Of a stretch of DNA of 64,000 nucleotides, positions 17,820 through 26,224 are shown piece by piece. Positions within the stretch are counted from its first letter, which is position 1. The number at the start of each line of letters is the position of its first letter. The position numbers were made by a program, and so were the translations under genes. A model generated the notes under the pieces. That model ran no database searches. It saw only the letters and a list, made by a program, of their open reading frames with translations, and was not told where the DNA came from. Where the stretch lies: the NCBI RefSeq assembly GCF_029962485.1, contig NZ_CP073638.1:2418001-2482000 (forward strand), written 5' to 3'. The stretch comes from Burkholderia cepacia (GTDB lineage: Bacteria > Pseudomonadota > Gammaproteobacteria > Burkholderiales > Burkholderiaceae).

Positions 17820-18079
17820 TTCGCCCTTGTAGCTGCGTTCGCGCTCACGACGGCCTTGTAGAGACCGTTTTGCGGCTGCCGCGGGCGTGCCAGGAGTTCG
17901 ATACCGAGCACGCCGAGCAACGTGATCAGCTTGTTGATGCCGAGATCCTTGACCTTGCCGGCTTCGAGCCGATTGACGGTCAGGCGAGACAACCCGGCGA
18001 GCTTTGCGAGTTGTGCCTGCGTGAGGTCGAGTTCGGCGCGCCGTTTCGCGACGGCCTGACCGATTTCATGGAGTTGCAT
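17816..18079 (-). CDS. XRE/HipB-like HTH regulator
   Basis: 87 residues. A Cro/CI-type HTH fills residues about 8-60 (LTQAQLAKLAGLSRLTVNRLE), ending with an IELLARPR strand like that of HipB-type antitoxins. The ATG at 18079 has GGGAGG 5-6 bases upstream; the open frame continues upstream but with non-coding character. No hipA follows; the only partner is the overlapping 72-residue gene. It probably represses its own promoter. Confidence 0.78.
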   Translation of the reverse strand: MQLHEIGQAVAKRRAELDLTQAQLAKLAGLSRLTVNRLEAGKVKDLGINKLITLLGVLGIELLARPRQPQNGLYKAVVSANAATRAN

Positions 18080-18533
18080 GGCGACCTCCCGACGACGATT
18101 CAGTGCTTCCCGATGTAAGCATTTCGAGGCGAGCTGTCGTCGCTGAAAAATGCCATCGCGGTATAGGGCGCATTGCCCATCCGGTCGAAGGAGCATCGGG
18201 CGGAGCATTGCCGCGGTCACCTGTATAGACATCAAATTTTGGCGAACATCCGGAAAAACGCGGTCTGTGGCGGCGCTGCATCTCGCAGGGTAAACACCCG
18301 AAAATCCCGCAAAAAGACCATCAATCAAGCGTCTCCCCACCTTTTCGGCCCCCATCTCCCCTCAATCCGCTGCCTCCCCGCATTCCCTCGCTTGCGCTCG
18401 AAAATCGAGTGGTCTAGACTGCATCGCAGTTTCATCGAAGTCCCGTCTTTCGCGCACCGTGCCGGCGTCCCGGCGCGGCGCCTCCACCGGACGCCGGCGT
18501 CGCCCGCCGCGTCGAGACCTTCAAGGACACGCC
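18080..18533. other. Intergenic region, less GC-rich, divergent promoters
   Basis: 454 bases between the divergent XRE and binding-protein genes, with several A/T-rich patches (for example around 18230-18330) that are unusual here. No gene or RNA is supported. Confidence 0.5.
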
Positions 18534-19337
18534 ATGAACCGCACTGCAAAGTTCCTCGTTACCGCGCTGGCGTTCGCGCCGCTCGCGTCGTTCGCACAGG
18601 ACACGTCGACGATCCGCTGGGGTATCGACCCCACGTATCCGCCGTTCGAGGCGAAGCAGCCCGACGGCTCGCTCGCCGGCTTCGACATCGACCTGCGCAA
18701 TGCGATCTGCGAGCAGCTGCGTGCGAAGTGCGTGTGGGTCGAGCAGGGCTTCGACGGGATGATCCCGGCGCTGCGCGCGCGCAAGTTCGACGTGATCATG
18801 TCCGCAATGACGGCCACCGACGAGCGGCTCAAGCAGATCGACTTCTCGAACAAGCTGTATGCGTCGCCGGGCGCGCTCGTCGCGCCGGTCGGCTCGAAGC
18901 TCTTGCCGACCGCCGCGTCGCTCGCGGGCAAGCGCGTCGGGATTGACCAGGGCACGACGCAGGAGACGTACGCGAAGGCCGAATGGGCGACCAAGGGCGT
19001 GACGATCGTCTCGTACCAGAACCAGGACCAGGTGTACCAGGATCTCGTCAACGGCCGCCTCGACGCGACCTTCCAGGACAAGACCCAGGCCGGCTACGCG
19101 TTTCTGAAGACGCCGCGCGGCAAGGGCTATGCGTTCGCGGGCCCCGACGTAACTGACGTGCGCATCACCGGCTACGGCGTCGCGATGGGCGTGCGCAAGG
19201 GTGACGACGCGATGAAGAAGCGGCTGAACGACGCGATCGTCGCGATCCGCGCGAACGGCACCTACCAGAAGATCGCCGCGAAATACTTCGACTTCGACAT
19301 CTACGGCACGAAGCAGCAGCTGACTTCGGCACCGTGA
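18534..19337 (+). CDS. Periplasmic amino-acid-binding protein (ABC type, family 3), orphan
   Basis: 267 residues. The signal peptide (MNRTAKFLVTALAFAPLASF, cleaved after AQ) is followed by the family-3 solute-binding pattern: IDPTYPPFEAKQPDGSLAGFDIDL, DGMIPALRARKFDVIMSAM, RVGIDQGTT and a C-terminal IRANGTYQKIAAKYFDFDIY. It resembles lysine/arginine/ornithine or octopine binding proteins. No permease or ATPase gene is adjacent; the next gene, 31 bases away, is a dioxygenase. It must therefore share a transporter encoded elsewhere or serve a sensing role. Confidence 0.88.
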   Translation: MNRTAKFLVTALAFAPLASFAQDTSTIRWGIDPTYPPFEAKQPDGSLAGFDIDLRNAICEQLRAKCVWVEQGFDGMIPALRARKFDVIMSAMTATDERLKQIDFSNKLYASPGALVAPVGSKLLPTAASLAGKRVGIDQGTTQETYAKAEWATKGVTIVSYQNQDQVYQDLVNGRLDATFQDKTQAGYAFLKTPRGKGYAFAGPDVTDVRITGYGVAMGVRKGDDAMKKRLNDAIVAIRANGTYQKIAAKYFDFDIYGTKQQLTSAP

Positions 19338-19368
19338 TTCCGTGATTCATTCCATCGACAGGCACACC

Positions 19369-20217
19369 ATGACGACTATCCACGACCGCGTCGCGCAAGC
19401 CGTGACGCCCGAACTGATCGCCGCGTTCCGCGAGGAAGGCGCGGTCTGCATCAAGGGCATCTTTTCGCCCGACGAAGTGGCCGCGCTGCGCGCCGGCATC
19501 GACGCGAATCTCGCCCAGCCGAGCGAGCGCGCGAAAGTGGCGAGCCAGCCCGACGATCCCGGCTGGTTCTTCGAGGATTTCTGCAACTGGCAGCACAACG
19601 ACGCATATCGCGACTTCATCGTGCGCTCGCCGGCGCCGTCGGTCGCCGCCGCGCTGATGGGGACCGAGAACGTGCGGCTGCATCACGACCACCTGCTCGT
19701 GAAGGAGCCCGGCACGCGGCAGCGCACGCCGTGGCACCAGGACCAGCCGTACTACAACATCGAGGGCGACGACAACGTCAGCATGTGGATTCCGGTCGAT
19801 CCGGTGCCGCTCGAATCGACGCTGGAATTCGTGGCGGGCTCGCATCTCGGGCCGTGGCTGATGCCGCGCACGTTCATGGACAAGGAGGCGAAGTGGTTCC
19901 CGGAAGGCAGCCTGGCGGACCTGCCCGACATCGAAGCCGACCGCGCGGCGTTCCCGATTCGCCACTGGGCGCTCGAGCCTGGCGACATGGTGTGCTTCCG
20001 GATGCTCACGCTGCACGCATCGGGCGGCACGCAGAACCGCCGGCGCGCGTTCTCGATCCGTTTCGTCGGCGACGATATCCGTCACGCGCCGCGCCGCTGG
20101 AAGACGTCGCCCGAGTTCCCCGGGCTCGCGGAACAGCTGGCCGATGGCGCGGCGCTCGACCACCCGCTGTTTCCGGTCGTGTGGTCGCGTGGCGCGGGGC
20201 AGGCTGGCGCGATCTGA
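19369..20217 (+). CDS. Phytanoyl-CoA dioxygenase (PhyH) family protein
   Basis: 282-residue Fe(II)/2-oxoglutarate oxygenase. The iron triad is His123 and Asp125 (WHQDQP) and His216 (LTLHASGG), with an arginine about ten residues on (RRRAFSIRF) for 2-oxoglutarate. The double-stranded beta-helix length is normal. The ATG at 19369 gives the conserved N-terminus; the in-frame GTG at 19342 is less likely. It lies 31 bases after the amino-acid-binding protein gene, so hydroxylation of an imported amino acid derivative is a fair guess. It ends in front of a strong terminator. Confidence 0.82.
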   Translation: MTTIHDRVAQAVTPELIAAFREEGAVCIKGIFSPDEVAALRAGIDANLAQPSERAKVASQPDDPGWFFEDFCNWQHNDAYRDFIVRSPAPSVAAALMGTENVRLHHDHLLVKEPGTRQRTPWHQDQPYYNIEGDDNVSMWIPVDPVPLESTLEFVAGSHLGPWLMPRTFMDKEAKWFPEGSLADLPDIEADRAAFPIRHWALEPGDMVCFRMLTLHASGGTQNRRRAFSIRFVGDDIRHAPRRWKTSPEFPGLAEQLADGAALDHPLFPVVWSRGAGQAGAI

Positions 20218-20232
20218 GCCGCGCAGTCACGA

Positions 20233-20276
20233 ACACGGCGGCCGTTTCATCGCGAAACGGCCGCCGTGTGCTTTTT
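20233..20276 (+). terminator. Intrinsic terminator after the PhyH gene
   Basis: A perfect 16-bp stem (ACACGGCGGCCGTTTC and its complement) with a 5-base loop is followed by CTTTTT. It separates the convergent PhyH and GntR genes. Confidence 0.92.
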
Positions 20277-20291
20277 CGCGGGTGATAAAGG

Positions 20292-21029
20292 TCAGGTCGG
20301 GTGGCGCCCGGCGCCGGGCTTGAAGCGGGAGCCGAGCCGGTAGCGGTTGCCCGGATGCAGGAAATGCACGAACGTGACGGGCAGCCCGTCCGTCCAGGTG
20401 CGGCGCGTGAGCGTGAGGCACGGCTCGTCGGCGCGCATGTCGAGCAGCCGCGCCTGCTCGACGGTCGGCAGCGACGCGTCGACCACGTGCTCGATTTCCA
20501 GTTCGTGGTGCGACACGTTGTTGTACAGGTATTCGGACGGCGGCTCGGCCTGGAAATCCTGGTCGATGAAGCCGGGCGCGGCGGCCGGGTTCACGTAGCG
20601 GTCCTCGAGCTGGATCGGGCGGCCGTTTTCCTCGTGCACGCACACCACATGAAAGACCGGCGTATTGACCGGCAGCCCGAACGCGGCCGCGACGTCGAAC
20701 GACGCGGGCTCGCTCGACCGGCTCATCACGCGGCAGCGATATTCGTGCCCGCGCGCGCGGATCTCATCGCGGATATGCGCGATCATCAGCAGGTTCGATT
20801 GCGGCTTCACCTCGTCGACGAAGGTGCCGACGCCTGCGATGCGCTTCAGCACGCCTTCCTCGGTCAGCTCGCGCAGCGCGCGGTTGACCGTCATGCGCGC
20901 GACGCCGAACTGCGCGGCGAGATCGAGTTCCGACGGAATGCGGTCGCCGGGGCGCCAGTCGCCGGACTCGACGTTCTGGCGAACGAGCGTCTTGATCTGC
21001 TGGAACGGGGCGGTGGCCTTGGTGACCAT
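20292..21029 (-). CDS. GntR/HutC-family transcriptional regulator
   Basis: 245 residues. The winged HTH (RIPSELDLAAQFGVARMTVN) is joined to a UTRA effector domain (about 90-235), with phrases such as LEDRYVNPAAAPGF that are typical of HutC. HutC-type proteins bind urocanate or similar small acids. No histidine-utilisation genes are visible. It lies 30 bases after the XRE-cupin gene on the same strand, so two regulators of different families share one transcript divergent from the aldolase operon. Confidence 0.88.
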   Translation of the reverse strand: MVTKATAPFQQIKTLVRQNVESGDWRPGDRIPSELDLAAQFGVARMTVNRALRELTEEGVLKRIAGVGTFVDEVKPQSNLLMIAHIRDEIRARGHEYRCRVMSRSSEPASFDVAAAFGLPVNTPVFHVVCVHEENGRPIQLEDRYVNPAAAPGFIDQDFQAEPPSEYLYNNVSHHELEIEHVVDASLPTVEQARLLDMRADEPCLTLTRRTWTDGLPVTFVHFLHPGNRYRLGSRFKPGAGRHPT

Positions 21030-21059
21030 CGGGGGTCCTTGCGCGAAGAAGTGACGAGG

Positions 21060-21602
21060 CTAGTCGTCGTGACTGACGATGACCAGGATCTCCGCCTGCG
21101 CGGTGCCGAGGCTGCGCGTGCGGTGCGGGATGAGTGCGTTGAAATAGACTGAATCGCCGGTCTTGAGTTGCACCGTCTCGTTCGGAAATTCGATTTCGAC
21201 GCGCCCCTTGTGCACGAACAGGAATTCCTCGCCTTCGTGCTCGCGGAACGTCGACGCGACGAACTCGTGCGGCGGGTGCACGACGAACGGCAGCATCTTC
21301 TTCGGCGCGACGCCGGCCGCGATGCTTTCGAAGCGGTGCGCGTGGCGGTCGGCCGCCGCGCCCATCGCCGTGCGCTCGCCGGCGCGCGTGACCGTGATCA
21401 GCTCGCGGTTGTGGCTTTCCGAGAACAACTGTTCGACGTCGACGCTCAGCGCCTTCGACAGCTTCAGCGCGACCGCGATCGACGGCACGCTCAGGCCGCG
21501 CTCGACCTTCGACAGGTAGCTCTTGGTGAGGCCCGTCTCGTCGGCCAGCACATCGAGCGTCCAGCCCTTCTGTTTTCTGAGCAGCTTCAGGCGAATCGTC
21601 AT
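21060..21602 (-). CDS. XRE-cupin transcriptional regulator
   Basis: 180 residues. The HTH (LDVLADETGLTKSYLSKVER, about 15-34) is followed by a C-terminal cupin (HEGEEFLFVHKGRVEIEF, then LKTGDSVYFNALIPHRT). This is the SutR/PuuR-type layout in which the cupin senses a small metabolite. No strong ribosome binding site is seen before the ATG at 21602. A GACAC-AAA-GTGTC palindrome 41 bases upstream is a good candidate for its operator, placed to control both itself and the divergent aldolase operon. Confidence 0.87.
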   Translation of the reverse strand: MTIRLKLLRKQKGWTLDVLADETGLTKSYLSKVERGLSVPSIAVALKLSKALSVDVEQLFSESHNRELITVTRAGERTAMGAAADRHAHRFESIAAGVAPKKMLPFVVHPPHEFVASTFREHEGEEFLFVHKGRVEIEFPNETVQLKTGDSVYFNALIPHRTRSLGTAQAEILVIVSHDD

Positions 21603-21642
21603 GGGGCGCCAGGTGTCCTTCGAAAAACCGATTGTAACGCAT

Positions 21643-21655
21643 GACACAAAGTGTC
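21643..21655. promoter_or_regulatory. GACAC-N3-GTGTC operator candidate
   Basis: A perfect 5-bp inverted repeat spaced by AAA, in the 134-base gap between the divergent XRE-cupin and aldolase genes, with a further GTGTGTC nearby. Probable binding site of the XRE-cupin protein. Confidence 0.5.
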
Positions 21656-21736
21656 CTATGGTGTATCGTGTGTCTCGTGATGCCGGGGAAACGACCGCGG
21701 ACGGCGCGGCGAACCCGATCCAGTCAGGAGGCGAAC

Positions 21737-22519
21737 ATGGCGGAAACGCTGAATTTGACGAAGGAAGCGCTGGTCGCGCTGGCCGAGCAGCGGCTTGAAA
21801 ACGAGGTGGGCGACAGCGGCTGGTCCGCGCGGCAGAAGCTCGCACTCACGTGCCGGATCCTGTTCGACGCCGGTCACGATTCGGGCCTGGCCGGGCAGAT
21901 CACCTGCCGCGCGGGCGATGCCGGCACGTATTACACGCAGCGGCTCGGGCTCGGGTTCGACGAGATTTCGGCCGCGAACCTGCTGCGCGTCAACGAGGAT
22001 CTCGACGTGGTCGACGGCGAAGGCATTCCGAATCCGGCCAACCGGTTCCATACGTGGATCTATCGCGAGCGCCCGGACGTGAACTGCATCATTCACACGC
22101 ATCCGGCGCATGTCGCGGCGCTGTCGATGCTCGAGCAGCCGCTCGTCGTGTCGCACATGGACACCTGCCCGCTGTACGACGATTGCGCGTTCCTGAAGGA
22201 CTGGCCGGGCGTGCCGGTCGGCAACGAGGAGGGCGAGATCATTTCGAAGGCGCTCGGCGGCAAGCGCGCGATCCTGCTGTCGCATCATGGCCAGCTCGTG
22301 GTCGGCAAGACGATCGAGGAAGCCTGCATGCTCGCGCTGCTGATCGAGCGGGCCGCGAAGCTGCAACTGCTCGCGATGTCCGCCGGCGAGATCAGGCCGG
22401 TGCCGCCGGCACTGGCACGCGAGGCGCACGACTGGATTTCGAAGCCGAAGCGCGACGCGGTGACGTTCGACTATTACGCGCGTCGCGCACTGCGTACGCA
22501 TCGGGATTGCGTCGCATGA
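21737..22519 (+). CDS. Class II aldolase/adducin family protein
   Basis: 260 residues, the FucA/AraD fold. The zinc-site histidines are visible in IHTHPAHVAAL and LLSHHGQLVVG, with SGLAGQITCR earlier. GGAGG lies about 6 bases before the ATG at 21737. Family members are fuculose-phosphate aldolases, ribulose-phosphate epimerases or decarboxylase-like enzymes. It is first in an operon with a DHDPS-like lyase and a MOSC protein, suggesting retro-aldol breakdown of a sugar acid or hydroxy-keto acid. Confidence 0.85.
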   Translation: MAETLNLTKEALVALAEQRLENEVGDSGWSARQKLALTCRILFDAGHDSGLAGQITCRAGDAGTYYTQRLGLGFDEISAANLLRVNEDLDVVDGEGIPNPANRFHTWIYRERPDVNCIIHTHPAHVAALSMLEQPLVVSHMDTCPLYDDCAFLKDWPGVPVGNEEGEIISKALGGKRAILLSHHGQLVVGKTIEEACMLALLIERAAKLQLLAMSAGEIRPVPPALAREAHDWISKPKRDAVTFDYYARRALRTHRDCVA

Positions 22520-22569
22520 ATGCGTGCGTTGCTTCCATCTTGTCCGGCAATCATTGAGGAATACACATC

Positions 22570-23466
22570 GTGTCCATCCTGCTGCAAGGCATCATTGCCT
22601 ACCCGGTCACACCGTTCTCCGCCGATGGCGGCGTTGACCTGAAAGCGCTCGATGCGCTGATCGAGCGGCTCATCGCCGATGGCGTCCACGCGATCGCCCC
22701 GCTGGGCAGTACGGGCGAGAGCGCCTATCTGTCCGACGCCGAATGGGAGGCGGTCGCCACCGCGTCGATTCGCGCGGTGCGCCGGCGCGTGCCGACCGTC
22801 GTCGGGATTTCCGACCTCACCACGGCAGGTGCGGTGCGCCGCGCGCGCCTTGCCGAGCAGGCCGGCGCCGATGCGGTGATGGTGCTGCCGGTGTCGTACT
22901 GGAAGCTCGGCAACGACGAGATCGTCGCGCACTATCGCGCGATCGGCGAGGCGATCGGCATCCCGATCATGCTGTACAACAATCCGGCGACGAGCGGCGT
23001 CGACATGTCGCCTGACCTGATCGCGACGATCTGCCGGACCGTCGACAACGTGACGATGGTCAAGGAGAGCACCGGCGACATCGGCCGGATGCATCGGCTC
23101 GCGCAATTGAGCGACGGGACGATCCCGTTCTACAACGGCAGCAACCCGATGGCGCTCGCCGCGCTGGCCGCGGGTGCGGCCGGATGGTGCACGGCCGCGC
23201 CGAACCTGAATGCCGCGTTGCCGCTCGCGCTGGTCGACGCGATGCGGACGGGCGACCTGACGCGCGCCAGGTCGGCATTTCACGCGCAGTTGCCGTTGCT
23301 GCAGTTCATCGTCAGCGGTGGGTTGCCGGTGACCGTGAAGGCCGGGCTGCGGCTGCGCGGCTTCGACGCGGGCGAGCCGCGGAAGCCGCTGCTGCCGCTG
23401 GGCGACGCACGCACGCGCGAACTCGAACGCCTGCTCGCGGCACTGCCGGACGGCGTCGCGGCATGA
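22570..23466 (+). CDS. Dihydrodipicolinate synthase/N-acetylneuraminate lyase family protein
   Basis: 298-residue TIM-barrel lyase. Schiff-base Lys165 (MVKEST), catalytic Tyr136 (LYNNP) and the carboxylate-binding GSTGE motif (46-50) are all present. The start is GTG at 22570 with GAGGA about 9 bases upstream. Because it pairs with a class II aldolase and not with lysine genes, it is more likely a catabolic pyruvate lyase (KDG or hydroxy-oxoglutarate aldolase type) than true DapA. Its TGA overlaps the ATG of the MOSC gene (ATGA). Confidence 0.87.
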   Translation: MSILLQGIIAYPVTPFSADGGVDLKALDALIERLIADGVHAIAPLGSTGESAYLSDAEWEAVATASIRAVRRRVPTVVGISDLTTAGAVRRARLAEQAGADAVMVLPVSYWKLGNDEIVAHYRAIGEAIGIPIMLYNNPATSGVDMSPDLIATICRTVDNVTMVKESTGDIGRMHRLAQLSDGTIPFYNGSNPMALAALAAGAAGWCTAAPNLNAALPLALVDAMRTGDLTRARSAFHAQLPLLQFIVSGGLPVTVKAGLRLRGFDAGEPRKPLLPLGDARTRELERLLAALPDGVAA

Positions 23467-24167
23467 GCGATCACGCACGGCCGGCGATCGCGGCCGCCAT
23501 CGGCGCGGTGCGGGTCGGCACGAGCCGGCCGCTGGCCGGCACGCCGCATGCGAGCGCGATCGACAAGCAGCCGGTCGATGCGCGCCTGTGGCTGGGTAAG
23601 CTCGGCTTTTCCGGCGACGAGCAAGCCGATGCGCGGCATCACGGCGGCCCCGACAAGGCGGTCCACCACTATGCCCACGACCACTATGCGTGGTGGTCGG
23701 CGCAGATCGGCGCGCGCGACGTGCTCGCGCAGCCGGGCGCATTCGGCGAGAACCTGTCGACGCACGGCGTGACTGAACGCGACGTCTGTCTCGGCGACGT
23801 GTTCACGCTGGGCCGCGCGGTGCTTCAGGTGACGCAGTCGCGGCAGCCGTGCTGGAAGCTCAACGCACGCTTCGACCATCCGCGGATGGCCGCCCTCGTG
23901 CAGCAGAGCGGCCGGACCGGCTGGTACTACCGTGTGCTGCAGGAAGGCTGGGTGGAGGCGGGCGATGTGCTGACGCTGCGTGAGCGCCCGTATCCGCAAT
24001 GGCCGCTGTCGGCGGTACTCGATGTGCTGTACCGGCGCACGCTCGACATGGCCGCGCTCGCTGCGCTGTGCGACGTGCCGCTGCTGCCGCCCGGCTGGCG
24101 CAAGATGCTTGAAAAGCGCCGGACGGAGCGGCAGGTCGAAGACTGGACGAAGCGGCTCGGAGGGTAA
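23463..24167 (+). CDS. MOSC domain protein (YiiM-like)
   Basis: 234 residues. The MOSC core includes HHGGPDKAVHHY, GAFGENLS and the conserved cysteine in SRQPCWKLNARF, with a C-terminal 3-alpha extension (WPLSAVLDVLYRR) as in YiiM. YiiM proteins reduce N-hydroxylated bases such as 6-N-hydroxylaminopurine using molybdenum cofactor. It overlaps the preceding lyase gene by 4 bases, so it is translationally coupled, although the functional link to the lyases is unclear. Confidence 0.85.
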   Translation: MSDHARPAIAAAIGAVRVGTSRPLAGTPHASAIDKQPVDARLWLGKLGFSGDEQADARHHGGPDKAVHHYAHDHYAWWSAQIGARDVLAQPGAFGENLSTHGVTERDVCLGDVFTLGRAVLQVTQSRQPCWKLNARFDHPRMAALVQQSGRTGWYYRVLQEGWVEAGDVLTLRERPYPQWPLSAVLDVLYRRTLDMAALAALCDVPLLPPGWRKMLEKRRTERQVEDWTKRLGG

Positions 24168-24184
24168 CGGGCCGCGTTTGCAGC

Positions 24185-24946
24185 TTATCGGGCCGGCAGG
24201 TTCCGCACGTCGGCCGTCGGCTCGGCGCCGAACGCGTCGCTCAGCGCATAGCCGATCAGTTGCCGCGCGGCCGCCTCGGGCGTCGCGAGCGCGCCGCTCG
24301 ACTTCAACTCGTCGAACTTCTCGCGCATCGGGAAGTGGTCTTCGCTGGTCGAGCGGATCGTCGCCTGCATGCCCGTGTCGACGACGCCCGGCGCGACGCT
24401 GCAGATCCGCAGCGTGCCGTTCGCGTCGAGCGCGACCGCGCGTGCATGGTGATCGAGCGCGGCCTTGGTCGCGCAGTAGATGCTCCAGCCGGCGTATGCG
24501 TTGCGGGCTGCGCCGCTCGACAGATGCAGGATCCGGCATTCGGTCGTGGCCGAAGCCGCCTGCGCGAGCGCGGCCGACAGCATCAGCGGTGCCGCGACGT
24601 TCAGGCCGACTGCGCGCGCGACGATCGCCGGGTCCTGCGCGGCGAGCGGTCCGATCGGATCGACGATACCCGCGTTGTTGAACAGCAGCACGAGCGACGC
24701 GCCGTCGACGAAGTGGCGCAGCGTGTCGCCGGCGATCCAGGTTGCGACGGCCGCGGAATCGGACAGGTCGATCTCGACTTCGGAGAAGCGGTCGCCGGCT
24801 TGCGACGCGAGTGACGGATGACGGCTGCGCGACACGCCGAGCACGGCGACGCCCTCCAGCAGCAGTTGTTCGGCAAGCGACGCGCCGAGGCCGCGCGTGT
24901 GTCCGGTGACGATGGCGCGCACGTGCGCGGAAGAGGATGCAGTCAT
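24185..24946 (-). CDS. Short-chain dehydrogenase/reductase
   Basis: 253-residue classical SDR. It has the cofactor motif TGHTRGLG (TGxxxGxG), NNAG, a catalytic Ser in HLSSG and YxxxK in SIYCATK. The PGVVDTGMQ segment follows as usual. The basic residues in SRSRH after the second strand suggest NADPH. The ATG at 24946 begins just before the Rossmann strand; longer in-frame starts are poor. It is convergent with the MOSC operon, 17 bases apart. Substrate unknown. Confidence 0.87.
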   Translation of the reverse strand: MTASSSAHVRAIVTGHTRGLGASLAEQLLLEGVAVLGVSRSRHPSLASQAGDRFSEVEIDLSDSAAVATWIAGDTLRHFVDGASLVLLFNNAGIVDPIGPLAAQDPAIVARAVGLNVAAPLMLSAALAQAASATTECRILHLSSGAARNAYAGWSIYCATKAALDHHARAVALDANGTLRICSVAPGVVDTGMQATIRSTSEDHFPMREKFDELKSSGALATPEAAARQLIGYALSDAFGAEPTADVRNLPAR

Positions 24947-25329
24947 GGCGGTGAACCGGTGAAGGGGTGAACGGTGTTGACGAGCGGCGGGCATGCGTGG
25001 CGGCAGCACGCCAAGGACGGACGATGCGTGGAACCGGCGTGCGAATACGGTCGCAAGCGGCGCCACGGATATCGGGGTGAACGCATATCGTAGCGCCGGC
25101 ATGCGCATCGCGCAAACGCCGGGGCGTGCGCGCATGCATCGCCGCGCGGCGCCGCGCAGTATCGGGTGCGCCGACAGGTTGGACGAAAGCCGGCTGCGGC
25201 AAGTGCGCGCGCCAGCGCAGCGCGCGGCGCGGGGCCACGCGTCGCGAGCTATCATATGGCTCGCCCGTGCGCGATGCCGGACGGGCCGCGATCGTTTCCC
25301 TTCACCTGCTGCACGCTGCGACGCCACTC
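24947..25329. other. Intergenic region between divergent SDR and yceH
   Basis: 383 bases that must hold two divergent promoters. No gene, repeat or hairpin is supported. Confidence 0.5.
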
Positions 25330-26037
25330 ATGAACACCACGCCGGATACGCCCACGCCACGCGCCCTTCGCGAACTCACGCCCCTCGAGGCCCGCATTCT
25401 CGGCGTGCTCGTCGAGAAACAGCACACGGTGCCGGATACCTACCCGCTGTCGCTGAACGCGCTGACCGCGGGCTGCAACCAGAAAACCGCGCGCGCGCCG
25501 GTGATGAGCGTCAGCGAGGACGAAGTGACGACCGCGCTCGACGAGCTGAAGCGCCTGAGCCTCGTGATGGAGGGCAGCAGCAGCCGCGTGCCGCGTTTCG
25601 AGCACAACATGAACCGCGTGCTCGGCATCCCGAGCCAGGCGATTGCGCTGCTGACGATCCTGTTGCTGCGCGGCCCGCAGACGGCCGCCGAGCTGCGCCT
25701 GAACAGCGCACGCCTGCACGGCTTCGCGGATATCTCGTCGGTCGAGGCGTTCCTCGACGAACTCGCGGCGCGCGCGCAGGCGCTCGTTATCCGGCTGCCA
25801 CGCGCACCGGGCGCGCGCGAAAACCGCTGGATGCACCTGATGTGCGGCGAAGTGAACGTGGCCGACTTCGCGAGCGCGGATGCCGGCGGTGCGGATTCGG
25901 TGCCGCCTTCCGAGTTCGAGGCGCTGAAGGCCGAGCAGAAGCGCCTCGCGGATGAAGTAGCGCGGCTGAGTGCGCTGGTTCAGCGGATGGCGAGCGAGCT
26001 GGGAATCGACGTCGACGCGCAAGGTGACGCGTCCTGA
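25330..26037 (+). CDS. yceH: YceH family protein (DUF480)
   Basis: 235 residues. The N-terminal tandem winged-helix region carries the family signature ARILGVLVEKQHTVPDTYPL and LTAGCNQKTAR. Residues about 190-230 form a short coiled coil (EFEALKAEQKRLADEVARLS). E. coli YceH has no firmly known role, though genetic data link relatives to virulence gene regulation. The ATG at 25330 fits the family N-terminus. Confidence 0.9.
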   Translation: MNTTPDTPTPRALRELTPLEARILGVLVEKQHTVPDTYPLSLNALTAGCNQKTARAPVMSVSEDEVTTALDELKRLSLVMEGSSSRVPRFEHNMNRVLGIPSQAIALLTILLLRGPQTAAELRLNSARLHGFADISSVEAFLDELAARAQALVIRLPRAPGARENRWMHLMCGEVNVADFASADAGGADSVPPSEFEALKAEQKRLADEVARLSALVQRMASELGIDVDAQGDAS

Positions 26038-26224
26038 CGCAGATGGTGGCGGTGCTTGTGCACCGCCGCGTGACTTCAGCTTCATGCCCGGCACGAGATA
26101 ACGCGCACCATCCGATCTCACGATCGGCTCGCGCGCCGCAAACGGTGCGTCGAGCTGCGGCCCCAGACAGGCTCCCGCCGCATGGTCGTTCCCCGACACG
26201 GCGAACGACAGCTTGCCGGGCCCA

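Noticed and set aside
17601..18079. HipBA toxin-antitoxin system
   Set aside because: The regulator is HipB-like, but the partner has only 72 residues and none of the HipA kinase motifs, so a classical HipBA call is not justified.
22570..23466. Biosynthetic dapA
   Set aside because: Fold and lysine are right, but the operon partners (class II aldolase, MOSC) point to a catabolic lyase.
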